Origin: Euryarchaeota archaeon UBA19
GTDB taxonomy: Archaea > Thermoplasmatota > Poseidoniia > Poseidoniales > Thalassarchaeaceae
Assembly (NCBI GenBank): GCA_002502175.1
Contig: DAPQ01000081.1
Location: forward strand, 1 to 26,546
Direction: 5' to 3'
DNA length: 26,546 bases
Each line of letters opens with the position of its first letter. Positions within the stretch are counted from its first letter, which is position 1. A model generated the notes under the pieces. The model had not been told where the DNA came from and did not search any database. It was given only the letters and a program-made list of their open reading frames with translations. Shown here piece by piece: positions 1-7,441 of this stretch. A program made the position numbers and the translations under genes.

Positions 1-249
1 TGAATCGCCTTCCGCCATCTGGGATACTTCTAGTAAATTGATACTGACGTTGACTTTTCTCAACTTAGGGTGACGATTGAAACCGTGCATACCCCAGTGA
101 CCAGGCATATACTTCAGGCGAGTCATTAGGCGATGCTTGTTGATTCCAGCGTTACCGCGTCCGCCACGAAGACCTGCACCTCGGCCTGCCTTCTTACCGC
201 GACCGTGATATCGCGAGCGACCTCGGAATTTGTTTGTTCTTGATACCAT
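1..249 (-). CDS. rpl15: 50S ribosomal protein L15 (uL15), C-terminus cut by window edge
   Basis: The first 83 residues of large-subunit protein uL15 are present; the reading frame is open to base 1, so the C-terminus lies outside the window. The N-terminus is the Gly/Arg-rich tail of archaeal L15, with the RGRSRYHGRGKKAGRGAG run and a GLRGGRGNAGINKH stretch that threads into 23S rRNA. Its place after L30 at the end of the spc-type cluster agrees. The ATG lies 9 bases after the L30 stop and is preceded by a GAGGTG Shine-Dalgarno-like motif. The family assignment is secure; only the length is unknown. Confidence 0.95.
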   Translation of the reverse strand, partial: MVSRTNKFRGRSRYHGRGKKAGRGAGLRGGRGNAGINKHRLMTRLKYMPGHWGMHGFNRHPKLRKVNVSINLLEVSQMAEGDS

Positions 250-258
250 ATTTTCACC

Positions 259-729
259 TCACATCATCCTCTCGGCTAGAGATGAAATCTCATCGCCTCG
301 GAATCCTAGAGCGCCCCCAACAGAGTAAGCCCTCTTGATTCCGCCCCAACCCTTTGAGCCTCTTGGAGGGTGAAGTCGTAAGACAGGCTTTAGCCCATCA
401 ACCGATTTCATTGTAGCCTCACCAGATGCTAGAGCCTTAGCGAAATCTTTGACAGATTTGAATTCAGAACCTGCTTTAATTGCAGCATCATCCACCGGCT
501 TATCTCCGACCATTCGGCCACGTTCTTTGAGTAAAGTCTCGATAGTTACTGCGTCAACTACACCCCATGTGACGAAGTCCTTTGACTTCTGAAGCATTCC
601 AGCGTAGGTGGAACTTTCAGGTACAATCGTTGCATGGTTAACGCGAGTTAGATTCATCATTGCCATTGTGTCGCGAATGCTTCTCTCAACACCACGATCA
701 CTGCGAACTCGAACGATTAGGAAAGTCAT
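259..729 (-). CDS. rpl30: 50S ribosomal protein L30 (uL30)
   Basis: Protein uL30 of the large subunit, 156 residues, the usual length for the long archaeal/eukaryotic form (bacterial L30 is about 60). The N-terminal FLIVRVRSDRGVE strand and the following MNLTRVNHATIV segment are the uL30 ferredoxin-like core. The C-terminal LRLHPPRGSKGWGGIKRAY stretch is the archaeal extension. The ATG overlaps the S5 stop by four bases (ATGA), which suggests translational coupling. It sits between S5 and L15 as in other archaea. Confidence 0.96.
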   Translation of the reverse strand: MTFLIVRVRSDRGVERSIRDTMAMMNLTRVNHATIVPESSTYAGMLQKSKDFVTWGVVDAVTIETLLKERGRMVGDKPVDDAAIKAGSEFKSVKDFAKALASGEATMKSVDGLKPVLRLHPPRGSKGWGGIKRAYSVGGALGFRGDEISSLAERMM

Positions 730-1496
730 TGATTACTCCTCCCGCTTGTAATGTTTAGGCGCCTTTTATCGCCATCGCCAATTCTTGTTTTGTTTAGTTC
801 GACAAGGGCATTGAAAGTAGCCTTAGCGTAGTTGATTGTGGTTCGTGTTTGTCCTGCAGAACGGCTCCATACATCGGTTACACCTGCCAATTGTAGAACT
901 CTACGCCCGTAGTCACCAATGACCAGACCCTTACCTGCTGGAGCAGGCATTAGAGTGACTCTGGTTGAACCTGAGCGTCCTGTGATTTTCAGAGGAACAG
1001 AAGTACCTGGTCCTCCACCAGATTCCCAGGACCCATTTCCTCTCATGACTGGAATTAGGTTTAGTTTGGCCTTATCGATAGCCTTCTTTATCGTTGAAGC
1101 GACTTCCTTACCCTTACAGATTGCCAGACCAACGTATCCATCGCTGTTTCCAACTACACACAGTACATTGAATCTTACACGTCGACCTGAATCAGTCATT
1201 CTCTGAATCATGTTGACTGTAAGGACATCGTCCTCAAGACCTGGCAAAAGTGCATCGACAATTTCCACTTCACGGATTGGCAATCCAGTAGCCAATGCTT
1301 GCTCGTAGGTTAGAATCTCTCCGTTTGCAACCATCCTCCCTAGACGGGTACGTGGTTGCCAGGTTCGAAGGGCTGCTAATGGATCTGGGCCACGGCGACG
1401 GCGAACAGGAGCATCTTCTTCCTCTGCCAAAGCCAGGGCCAAACCCGGAGCTATTGCTGGAGCAGTCTCTACAATTTCGGATTCTTCATCACTCAT
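726..1496 (-). CDS. rps5: 30S ribosomal protein S5 (uS5)
   Basis: Small-subunit protein uS5, involved in decoding accuracy and near the mRNA entry channel. The 256-residue protein has an N-terminal dsRBD-like S5 domain (about residues 75-145) and a C-terminal S5 domain with the conserved GGPGTSVPLKITGRSGSTR region and an MPAPAGKGLVIGD segment (about 160-200). The first 40 or so residues are an acidic then RRRRG-containing extension upstream of the conserved core, longer than in most archaea. The ATG starts 2 bases after the L18 stop, and the stop overlaps the L30 start. Confidence 0.96.
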   Translation of the reverse strand: MSDEESEIVETAPAIAPGLALALAEEEDAPVRRRRGPDPLAALRTWQPRTRLGRMVANGEILTYEQALATGLPIREVEIVDALLPGLEDDVLTVNMIQRMTDSGRRVRFNVLCVVGNSDGYVGLAICKGKEVASTIKKAIDKAKLNLIPVMRGNGSWESGGGPGTSVPLKITGRSGSTRVTLMPAPAGKGLVIGDYGRRVLQLAGVTDVWSRSAGQTRTTINYAKATFNALVELNKTRIGDGDKRRLNITSGRSNQ

Positions 1497-1498
1497 GA

Positions 1499-2011
1499 TT
1501 AGGCCTCCTCAATAGACTTCTTTGCTGCCTCAACCGCTTTAGCAATCGAGTCATCAATGTGTGAACCATTGATTCTATCATCATCCGGCAGGACACTTTC
1601 ACCATATGGAATTTCCAAACCAGCATCGACCATTCCTTTGAGGGCTGCAAACACCCTGTTTCCTGGTGTTGATGCTGCTAGGCCAATGTCGAGAACGGCT
1701 TCTTTGTGTCCCGCAGCAATAGCCGCCTTAGCCATTGCATATCCGGAAATGTAACTTGCAGGGATTGATTTTCTAGATGCATCTATTGGCCATCCATACT
1801 TCTCAACTAAGGTGCGCCCATCAATAGATATCTTGACTGTATCACCTGTTGGCACGTAATTCACTAATTGACAAATTGTCTGAGTATTTGTTACTCGAAC
1901 CACAGCACGAGCAAAACCTCCTCGTAGCATTTTCATTCTGCGTCGGTAGTCAGTCTCACCGTTTCGGCGACGCTTGAAGCGTAGCCTCTGATTTTTTCCG
2001 TATGCCATCAT
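1499..2011 (-). CDS. rpl18: 50S ribosomal protein L18 (uL18)
   Basis: Large-subunit 5S rRNA-binding protein uL18, 170 residues. The basic N-terminus (YGKNQRLRFKRRRNGETDYRRR) is followed by LVRVTN-like AVVRVTNTQTICQLV and the VSGYAMAKAAIAAG-type helix typical of archaeal/eukaryotic L18/L5e. Two adjacent ATG codons (2011 and 2008) are possible starts; the first overlaps the L19e stop as ATGA and the second abuts it. The protein ends in a short Glu/Lys-rich helix (AKAVEAAKKSIEEA). Its place between L19e and S5 matches the archaeal spc order. Confidence 0.95.
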   Translation of the reverse strand: MMAYGKNQRLRFKRRRNGETDYRRRMKMLRGGFARAVVRVTNTQTICQLVNYVPTGDTVKISIDGRTLVEKYGWPIDASRKSIPASYISGYAMAKAAIAAGHKEAVLDIGLAASTPGNRVFAALKGMVDAGLEIPYGESVLPDDDRINGSHIDDSIAKAVEAAKKSIEEA

Positions 2012-2484
2012 TGCTCACCTCCGAGCTTGATTCCGTCGATCTCCATATTCGACTTCATGTGGGAGACTGAACGGTAGCTACCGCCCTTTGCCTTCCTGTA
2101 GTAGTAACGATATTCTGAAGGAGTCAGAGACTCATCTCCTCTCATTTCCTTCAAAGCCCTGCGCTGAGCACGAATCGTTCTCATCCAACGTTCCTTTCGT
2201 GGATGACGTGAATTTGAAGTTCCCTTTCTCGAACCTTGGCCAGTCCTGCGCCCCTTTGACTTCTGAGCAGAAGCCTTTCGAGCGCGCGAACGACTAGTTC
2301 CGACTAATGGGCGTGCCTTGATGATCCCCTCATCGATAAGTCTGCGAACATCATCCTTCTGTACAGCATTTGCGACATCGTCTAGGTAGTCTTTGTCTAT
2401 CCAAATTCTATGAACACCAACAACGCGGCCTTCTCGCTGGCTGAAAATTGCAGCCGCGAGTCTCTTTTGATTTGTAATCATCAT
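2008..2484 (-). CDS. rpl19e: 50S ribosomal protein L19e (eL19)
   Basis: Archaeal/eukaryotic-specific protein eL19, absent from bacteria; 158 residues, near the family norm. It begins with the QKRLAAAIFSQREGRVVG helix (variant of the usual QKRLAA..L..G..RVW), then IDEGIIKARPLVGTSRSRAR and a long basic helix RHPRKERWMRTIRAQRRALK. The C-terminus has the YYRKAKGGSYRSVSHM motif. The start is an ATGATG pair; the first overlaps the L32e stop by four bases, implying coupled translation. Confidence 0.96.
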   Translation of the reverse strand: MMITNQKRLAAAIFSQREGRVVGVHRIWIDKDYLDDVANAVQKDDVRRLIDEGIIKARPLVGTSRSRARKASAQKSKGRRTGQGSRKGTSNSRHPRKERWMRTIRAQRRALKEMRGDESLTPSEYRYYYRKAKGGSYRSVSHMKSNMEIDGIKLGGEQ

Positions 2485-3137
2485 CGCAAGTCCCCCTTCC
2501 GCGAGATGCGGCGGCGATTGAGAACCCTAAGGCCCAAATCATCTGCTCTATCGTGAATTGCAGATCGCTTTCGGTTTCCTACTGTCTTCGCGATTCGAAC
2601 TGCTTGCGTCTCCGGGTCTAAACCTTCGAGATCGCCACTCTTGTTGACTAGAACTTCTTCAAATCCAGAGGGGTGTAGTCCTCGTGCTGCGGCTATCTTT
2701 CCGTGACCTACGCGGACTAGAGCCGAACGATACTTGCGATTCTTCCTCTGGCTGGAATCATCACCTCTAGGTTTCTTCCAGCCAGTACGGGAAAGACGCT
2801 TGTAGCGGAACCATTCCTGCCTTCTGAAGGTTGGAGTCTTCTTCTTTTGAGCAGCACGGGTTGCTAATGCTTCCTTTGTTGCATCATCGAGTACTGGCTT
2901 TTGACGAGCTGTATGGAAGTCATCCCATTCGTCTTCGAAGAAATCGTCGGATTCGAACTCGTCTTCCTCGATATCCATTTCTTCTTCGACCATTTCCTCT
3001 ACTTCTTCTGGTTCTTCGGGAACGTCTGCGGCCTCTTGTAATCTGGCGATTAAGTCTGCCTTCTTACCTGAAACCGGCAATCCCGCATCGCGGAGTAAAT
3101 CCTTGAGTTCAGCGACTGTCATGCTATCGTAATCCAT
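2481..3137 (-). CDS. rpl32e: 50S ribosomal protein L32e (eL32) with N-terminal SAP-like domain
   Basis: The C-terminal half (about residues 98-218) is eL32, with FRRQEWFRYKRLSRTGWKKPRG and the conserved IAKTVGNRKRSAI / LRVLNRRRIS region. Before it is a 35-residue SAP-like helix-extended-loop-helix (MTVAELKDLLRDAGLPVSG, then KKADLIARL) and a highly acidic linker at residues 39-74 with almost no positive charge. SAP modules usually bind nucleic acid. The ATG at 3137 has a strong upstream GGGGGGA purine tract, so the extension is part of the gene and not a mis-called start. It follows L6 by 12 bases and overlaps L19e. Confidence 0.95.
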   Translation of the reverse strand: MDYDSMTVAELKDLLRDAGLPVSGKKADLIARLQEAADVPEEPEEVEEMVEEEMDIEEDEFESDDFFEDEWDDFHTARQKPVLDDATKEALATRAAQKKKTPTFRRQEWFRYKRLSRTGWKKPRGDDSSQRKNRKYRSALVRVGHGKIAAARGLHPSGFEEVLVNKSGDLEGLDPETQAVRIAKTVGNRKRSAIHDRADDLGLRVLNRRRISRKGDLR

Positions 3138-3149
3138 TCAAATCCCCCC

Positions 3150-3704
3150 TCACTCATTCCCCTTTGATACAATGTAAATTCCATCTTGGAAAACACGTCG
3201 ATCTCTTTTCTTAATTCGGCAAGCCCTTTCGATATTGGCAGCTGTTTGTCCAACCTTCTCACGATCGGCTCCAATGACTGTAATTTCTGTCTTATTTGCC
3301 ACCTTTACTTCTACCTCAGCAGGCGACCATGGTAGTGCGGCTACTCTAGGTACCTTTTCACCGAATAGATTGGTAATTGTCATCTCATTTCCTTGAACCT
3401 TGATAGTCATAGGGAAGTGAGAATAAACAGCCTTCAATTTGTACTCAAATCCAGAATCAATACCTCTTACCATGTTGTTGAGATGTGCAGCCCAGGTTCC
3501 AGCAAGTGCCTTCTCCTTACGTCGTGGCAGGTTACAAAAGACCTCCATACCATCGGCAGAATCTCGAACTTCGATTCGAGGATGACGGAACTCACGAGTC
3601 AGTGACTTACCATCCTTTGCCACTGTAACATCGTGACCGGAAATAGTTGCGGAAACTCCGTCAGGGAGTTTGATACTATGTGAAATCATATCCAACTTTG
3701 GCAT
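3150..3704 (-). CDS. rpl6: 50S ribosomal protein L6 (uL6)
   Basis: Large-subunit protein uL6, 184 residues, two tandem L6 folds. Markers are the N-terminal ISHSIKLPDGVSATISG strand pair, the LPRRKEKALAGTWAAHLNNMVRGI helix region, and the C-terminal IERACRIKKRDRRVFQDGIY typical of archaea. The frame is open further upstream to 3767, but ATG 3704 is chosen. It begins at the conserved MPKLDMISH N-terminus, follows the S8 stop by 13 bases, and has a GGAGGG Shine-Dalgarno motif 5-6 bases before it. A longer start would bury the protein inside S8. Confidence 0.96.
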   Translation of the reverse strand: MPKLDMISHSIKLPDGVSATISGHDVTVAKDGKSLTREFRHPRIEVRDSADGMEVFCNLPRRKEKALAGTWAAHLNNMVRGIDSGFEYKLKAVYSHFPMTIKVQGNEMTITNLFGEKVPRVAALPWSPAEVEVKVANKTEITVIGADREKVGQTAANIERACRIKKRDRRVFQDGIYIVSKGNE

Positions 3705-3717
3705 CCTTAATCCCTCC

Positions 3718-4107
3718 TCAGAAAATGTACGCGAGCAAACGCCCGCCGACACGCTCCTTCTTTGCATCGTGGTGGTTCATTACACCTTGATTGGTTGTTA
3801 GAATAAGGAGACCGAAATCCTGTGCAGGAAGGTATCTTGATTCCCACTTATCATAATCGGTTCTCTTTACAGAATGTCGTGGCTTGATTACACCGCAACG
3901 GTTGATTGCTCCAATCAACTCTACTCGGAATCCGCCTCCACGGCCATCATCGATCTTTTGGTATTCTCCTACGTATCCTGACTGTTGCATAATTGAAAGC
4001 ATACTTCCTAGAAGCTTGCTTGCTGGGTTAACAGTCACTTCGTAATGTCCTGCTTGCTCCGCGTTAAAGATGCGGACAAATGCGTCACTCAATGGGTCAA
4101 ACTGCAT
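3718..4107 (-). CDS. rps8: 30S ribosomal protein S8 (uS8)
   Basis: Small-subunit primary 16S rRNA-binding protein uS8, 129 residues as usual for archaea. It starts with DPLSDAFVRIFNAEQAG (the DPL.DAL..I.NAE motif) and carries VTVNPASKLLGSMLSIMQQSGYVGEY. The C-terminal domain reads YLPAQDFGLLILTTNQGVMNHHDA, matching the conserved LPA..FG.LI.TT..G.M.H..A. Spacing to the S14 stop is 11 bases. Confidence 0.97.
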   Translation of the reverse strand: MQFDPLSDAFVRIFNAEQAGHYEVTVNPASKLLGSMLSIMQQSGYVGEYQKIDDGRGGGFRVELIGAINRCGVIKPRHSVKRTDYDKWESRYLPAQDFGLLILTTNQGVMNHHDAKKERVGGRLLAYIF

Positions 4108-4118
4108 CCTTCATCACC

Positions 4119-4271
4119 TCATGTATACTTCTTGAACCCGATTTGTGGTGCCACATCTCTGAAGCATTGTCGGCATAATCTCAGGCCATGTCGGCGAATC
4201 ATTCCACGCTTGCGTCCGCAGCGGCGGCATCCATTGCTTCTGCCGATTCTTTCTCCGTGATCTTTTGCCAT
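4119..4271 (-). CDS. rps14: 30S ribosomal protein S14, zinc-binding type (uS14)
   Basis: A 50-residue protein translated from the minus strand, beginning MAKDHGERIGRSNGCRRCG and ending IGFKKYT. Cys15, Cys18, Cys33 and Cys36 form the CX2C-X14-CX2C zinc knuckle of archaeal/eukaryotic S14/S29. The segment between them (GRKRGMIRRHGLRL) and the FRDVAPQIGFKKY tail are diagnostic. Start spacing is 3 bases after the L5 stop. A longer frame on the same strand (4114-4317) is a shadow, because it lacks the zinc motif and overlaps L5. Confidence 0.96.
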   Translation of the reverse strand: MAKDHGERIGRSNGCRRCGRKRGMIRRHGLRLCRQCFRDVAPQIGFKKYT

Positions 4272-4274
4272 ACT

Positions 4275-4802
4275 TCACTCCTCCACAAGGGTTAGTCCGA
4301 AGTGTTCTTTGAACCACTCCATGGACTCGGTCTTGCCCACTCGGTGTGGCATCCCAACCTTTGCCGCACGGCGGCGACGGCGAGATACCCTGTGACCTGG
4401 GCGTTCGAGTACGATGTTGATGTCCATGCCGAAGATACCTATGTCTGGGTCATACTTCTGCTCAGGGAAATCGGTGTAGTCTGCAATTCCAAAGGATAGA
4501 TTGCCTGATTGGTCGAAGTTCCAGGCAGGCAGGGTGTTTTCTCTAACCCAAAATGCGTCCTTGAGGAATGCTTCGGCATTTGTTTGATCGCGAATTGTTA
4601 CTTTACAGCCAATAGGAGCGCCTTCTCGTGTTCCAAGTTCACGATTGGTGCTTTTTGCTAGAGTTCGAACAGGCTTCATGTCTGTAAGTAACTCAAGTAC
4701 TCTCTCGGCTAATTGTAGGCGAGCCCCACCTTCGCCGACACCGATATTCACGGTGACTTTGGCGATTCGGGGAATTAACATTGGATTGGCGTTATCACTC
4801 AA
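4275..4802 (-). CDS. rpl5: 50S ribosomal protein L5 (uL5)
   Basis: Large-subunit central-protuberance protein uL5, which contacts 5S rRNA and P-site tRNA; 175 residues. It starts NPMLIPRIAKVTVNIGVGEGG (the archaeal P.I.KVTVNIGVGE motif), then LTDMKPVRTLAKSTNRELGTREGAPIGCKVTIRD, and has the FGIADYTDFPEQKYDPDIGIFGMDI core and the C-terminal RPGHRVSRRRR arm. The start overlaps the S4e stop by four bases. The family is unambiguous. Confidence 0.97.
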   Translation of the reverse strand: MSDNANPMLIPRIAKVTVNIGVGEGGARLQLAERVLELLTDMKPVRTLAKSTNRELGTREGAPIGCKVTIRDQTNAEAFLKDAFWVRENTLPAWNFDQSGNLSFGIADYTDFPEQKYDPDIGIFGMDINIVLERPGHRVSRRRRRAAKVGMPHRVGKTESMEWFKEHFGLTLVEE

Positions 4803-5497
4803 GCTTCCACCTCCAACGGTAGATCTTTCTCAGAACCAATCAAGAAGACATAATCTGCGACTGTTCCGAAATCTTCGAATTGTACTTCATTCGCCTTTGA
4901 GGATCGCTTTACGTCCTTTGACACTACCTTTGCAGTGCTACCGATGTGGCTACCACCGGTGAGGTATGCTAGCACTCCTTCAGAGAATGCATGATGTCCC
5001 GAGACCTCCTGATCTGGTAGCGAAATAACCAGTGTATCTCCTGAATTGTATTTCTTAGCATCATTGACAGTGATATTTCTTCCATCGTGAAGGTGAACCT
5101 GAGTCTTTCCACCACGAATTGTTGTCTTACCCATAACTCGGCAGAGTTTGCTTGAGGAATCCTTAGCAGAAATAGAACGGTATCTTAGCTTACCGTTTTC
5201 ATCCAAAACACAGCGGTAGTGGTCTTCACCAACTGTTAGGACATCCATCAAGCCTACTCCTCGACCAGAATCTGTCTCGATTCTTCCATCGACGAGAACC
5301 TTGCGTGTCGCGACCATTCGCTTTGCCTCTCTCCTTGAGTGAGCGAGTCCTAACACATCTCGCAAAATGACACCAAGAGGCATACACATCTCATCGCTGT
5401 GTCCACCAGGGTTCGGTTTCTGTACCCAAATGTCTGTCTTTCGGGTAAGTGGCCAGCTTCGTGGCATTGTTAATCTCTTCATGTGGCTACTGCTCAT
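4799..5497 (-). CDS. rps4e: 30S ribosomal protein S4e (eS4)
   Basis: Archaeal/eukaryotic protein eS4 of the small subunit, 232 residues. The N-terminus HMKRLTMPRSWPL followed by RKTDIWVQKPNPGGHS is the eS4 signature. An S4-type RNA-binding domain covers about residues 38-75 (LRDVLGLAHSRREAKRM, LVDGR). A central RIBOSOMAL_S4e domain and a C-terminal KOW-like segment (LTGGSHIGSTAKV) follow. The start overlaps the L24 stop and the stop overlaps the L5 start, both by four bases, so three genes are translationally linked. Confidence 0.97.
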   Translation of the reverse strand: MSSSHMKRLTMPRSWPLTRKTDIWVQKPNPGGHSDEMCMPLGVILRDVLGLAHSRREAKRMVATRKVLVDGRIETDSGRGVGLMDVLTVGEDHYRCVLDENGKLRYRSISAKDSSSKLCRVMGKTTIRGGKTQVHLHDGRNITVNDAKKYNSGDTLVISLPDQEVSGHHAFSEGVLAYLTGGSHIGSTAKVVSKDVKRSSKANEVQFEDFGTVADYVFLIGSEKDLPLEVEA

Positions 5498-5931
5498 TGT
5501 TCAGCACCTCCATTAGCTCTCTCCATGATTCGCTTTATGCGAAGTGGATCTCCCTCGTACAACTTTGTTACTATGAGATTGGAAGGGTGAATCGGTAGTG
5601 CCTCTTCTTTACCATCAGCGGTGCTAGTGGTTACTCCTTCGACTAGCACATAACCGCTCTTGGTATCGACACCAACGATATTCGACTTGACCCCTGCTCG
5701 ACCGCGGGATTGTCCAAGTCTCTTTCCACGTGAATCGGTCTTTGCACTGTTTGGGAATCCAAAATCTCCACGAAGAACTTCTACTTCATCGCCTACTCTT
5801 ACCGTTACTGTACGAATCAATGCTAGGTCTGGATCATCGCTGACCAGACGAGCGCGAATCCGCTTCCTGCGGACGTGAATTGGGGCGTCAGTTTGTGCCT
5901 GACGCTGTTTTCCTGCTTTCTTACTTACCAT
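5494..5931 (-). CDS. rpl24: 50S ribosomal protein L24 (uL24)
   Basis: Large-subunit assembly-initiating protein uL24, 145 residues. It shows a basic N-terminus ending in PIHVRRKRIRARLV (cf. archaeal APLH.R.K...A.LS..L), then a KOW motif at about residues 45-60 (VRVGDEVEVLRGDFGF) and a second strand block with the IHPSNLIVTKL motif typical of archaeal/eukaryotic L24/L26. Spacing from the L14 stop is 10 bases. An insertion of basic Gly/Ser residues (about 60-80) sits after the KOW strand. Confidence 0.95.
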   Translation of the reverse strand: MVSKKAGKQRQAQTDAPIHVRRKRIRARLVSDDPDLALIRTVTVRVGDEVEVLRGDFGFPNSAKTDSRGKRLGQSRGRAGVKSNIVGVDTKSGYVLVEGVTTSTADGKEEALPIHPSNLIVTKLYEGDPLRIKRIMERANGGAEQ

Positions 5932-5941
5932 ACTTCACACC

Positions 5942-6340
5942 TCACACAATCTGCTTAGCAGTGGCAGCAATCCTAGGCCACCGCTCAGCCGCCTCACGGC
6001 TAACTGGTCCCTTGATATCGGAACCCTTGACATCTCCTCGCTCATTTGTGATGACGCAAGCATTGTCTTCGAATTGTACCCAAGTTCCGTCAACTCGGCG
6101 GAATGGCCTCTTCTGACGTACTACAACCGCATTGAAGATTTGACGGCGAGTTTCTGGTGTCCCTCTGCGGACAGTGACGCGAATCATATCTCCAACACCT
6201 GCTGAAGGATATCGGCGAGCAACGCCTCCCTTCTTTAGCACGGTGATCAGTTGTACGACCTTAGCTCCGGTGTTGTCAACACAATCCATCCTTGCCATAC
6301 TTGGCAATCCGGCTGTTGCTCTACCTGCTACTCCTCTCAT
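5942..6340 (-). CDS. rpl14: 50S ribosomal protein L14 (uL14)
   Basis: Large-subunit protein uL14 at the subunit interface, 132 residues. The start RGVAGRATAGLPSMARMDC with CVDNTGAKVVQLI is the archaeal L14 N-terminus, so the first ATG is kept over the internal one at residue 15. Further motifs are GDMIRVTVRRGTPETRRQIFNAVVVRQKRPFRR and the C-terminal GPVSREAAERWPRIA. The ATG overlaps the S17 stop by four bases. Confidence 0.97.
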   Translation of the reverse strand: MRGVAGRATAGLPSMARMDCVDNTGAKVVQLITVLKKGGVARRYPSAGVGDMIRVTVRRGTPETRRQIFNAVVVRQKRPFRRVDGTWVQFEDNACVITNERGDVKGSDIKGPVSREAAERWPRIAATAKQIV

Positions 6341-6669
6341 TCAGAACCCCCCTTCTCAATTACGCAAAATTTGACGGTTTTCGAAAGCGGCCTGCATTCC
6401 ATTATTCGGACGCTTTCTCCACTTGCAACCTCGCCAATACAAGACGGTAAGTGTGCAGCATATCTGCGAGTTCTTTTCTCGTAGCGCTCATACTTCTTCA
6501 TGTATCGAGTAACTTCGCGCTGGACGATAATTGAATTACTCATACCAACAGATGATACGGTTCCTTCTATGATTTGTCCTCGTAGCCTCAGACTACCGTA
6601 GAATGGGCAGTTTTGGTCACCATCCCATTCACCCTCAGGTGCGCGGACGTCTACTCCAATATCTTTCAT
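6337..6669 (-). CDS. rps17: 30S ribosomal protein S17 (uS17)
   Basis: Small-subunit 16S rRNA-binding protein uS17, 110 residues, OB fold. It carries the archaeal N-terminal CPFYGSLRLRGQIIEGTV and the conserved IIVQREVTRYMKKYERYEKRTRR strand-loop region. SGESVRIMECRPLSKTVKFCVIE at the C-terminus is the canonical G..V.I.E.RP.SK...F.V. The start lies 2 bases downstream of the Rnp1 stop. Confidence 0.96.
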   Translation of the reverse strand: MKDIGVDVRAPEGEWDGDQNCPFYGSLRLRGQIIEGTVSSVGMSNSIIVQREVTRYMKKYERYEKRTRRYAAHLPSCIGEVASGESVRIMECRPLSKTVKFCVIEKGGSE

Positions 6670-6671
6670 TT

Positions 6672-6929
6672 TCAGTTCCTCCTGTATCTTCGGTTGATGC
6701 GATCCTCAGGCCTCTGTGTGACGCTTGCGCCATCGATTTCGACCTCCTCAGAATCTATTGTGAATGTGATTACATCCTTAGGGAGAGTGACTTCTCCACC
6801 AATTGTTCTAACTCTTAGAGTTCTACGAGTTTCTTCGACAATCATCCCAGTCACTCCAACTAGGCTTGGATCTCGGCTTCCAATTACTTCGATTTCCCGA
6901 GCCAACCAAGGTGCATGCATGATACTCAT
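6672..6929 (-). CDS. rnp1: Ribonuclease P protein component 1 (Rnp1/Rpp29)
   Basis: Archaeal homologue of eukaryotic Rpp29/Pop4, a protein cofactor of the tRNA 5'-end processing ribozyme RNase P; 85 residues, close to the family norm of about 90. The Sm-like barrel is recognisable from LAREIEVIGSRDPSLVGVTG followed by MIVEETRRTLRV and the VTLPKDVITFTI strand. Its location between S17 and aIF1/L29 is the normal archaeal place. The gene follows aIF1 with no gap: the ATG starts on the base after the aIF1 stop codon. Confidence 0.9.
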   Translation of the reverse strand: MSIMHAPWLAREIEVIGSRDPSLVGVTGMIVEETRRTLRVRTIGGEVTLPKDVITFTIDSEEVEIDGASVTQRPEDRINRRYRRN

Positions 6930-7229
6930 TTAGCGCACCTCCACTTGGTATCCATTCTGTTCAAGGACCTTAGCGACACGCTTCTTGTGCTCGCCTTGGA
7001 GTTCGATGGTGCGGCCCTTTACGGTACCACCACTAGCGCAAGCGCTCTTCAGCAACTTTGCTAGTTTTCCAATATCGATAGCAGAATCTTCGATTCCTTC
7101 TACCATTGTTACCATCTTTCCATACCTCCTTCTTACTGTTGAAATGATTGCTTTCTGTTGTTCTTTTGCTATTTCTTGGCAGATGCATAGTTCATCGGGT
7201 AGACCACATAGATTGCAAATGCCTGCCAT
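6930..7229 (-). CDS. Translation initiation factor aIF1 (SUI1)
   Basis: Archaeal initiation factor 1, which monitors start-codon selection on the 30S subunit; 99 residues. An N-terminal zinc knuckle (Cys5, Cys8, Cys14, Cys16) precedes the SUI1 domain, with TVRRRYGKMVTMVEGI, LLKSACASGGTVKGRTIELQG and a C-terminal VAKVLEQNGYQVEV. The CASGGTVK loop is the conserved basic rRNA-contact loop. It lies between L29 and Rnp1 as in many Euryarchaeota and is spaced 6 bases after the L29 stop. Confidence 0.94.
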   Translation of the reverse strand: MAGICNLCGLPDELCICQEIAKEQQKAIISTVRRRYGKMVTMVEGIEDSAIDIGKLAKLLKSACASGGTVKGRTIELQGEHKKRVAKVLEQNGYQVEVR

Positions 7230-7235
7230 TTGGGT

Positions 7236-7439
7236 CTACTCCTTACTCTCCTCGGACATCTTCGTAAGAAGACGTGCAATGCTCCTACGTGTTTGCTTGT
7301 ATGCGCCCGAGTTGGAGGATGAGCCTCCAAGGGCTTGCTGAGCACGTAGTTGGAGAAGTTCTTCCCTTAGCTCGGCGAGACGACGCTCGCGTTGTTCAGG
7401 GTTCATCTGGTCAATATCTCTTGACTTGATATGTGCCAT
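7236..7439 (-). CDS. rpl29: 50S ribosomal protein L29 (uL29)
   Basis: Large-subunit protein uL29 near the peptide exit, 67 residues, two-helix hairpin: RDIDQMNPEQRERRLAELRE and LLQLRAQQALGG, then YKQTRRSIARLLT. The ATG at 7439 (AHIKSRDIDQM) is chosen over a GTG at 7445. A GGAGGAG motif sits at suitable distance before the ATG and the family normally starts here. The GTG would overlap the S3 stop by four bases and remains a possible alternative. Confidence 0.94.
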   Translation of the reverse strand: MAHIKSRDIDQMNPEQRERRLAELREELLQLRAQQALGGSSSNSGAYKQTRRSIARLLTKMSEESKE

Positions 7440-7441
7440 TT

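Noticed and set aside
919..1206. Plus-strand frames inside the ribosomal cluster (e.g. 919-1206, 4645-4962, 10242-10730)
   Set aside because: They are antisense to well-supported ribosomal genes and show no recognisable protein features.
4114..4317. 67-residue minus-strand frame over the S14 region
   Set aside because: It overlaps L5 and lacks the zinc motif; the correct frame at 4119-4271 gives a full S14 with four cysteines.
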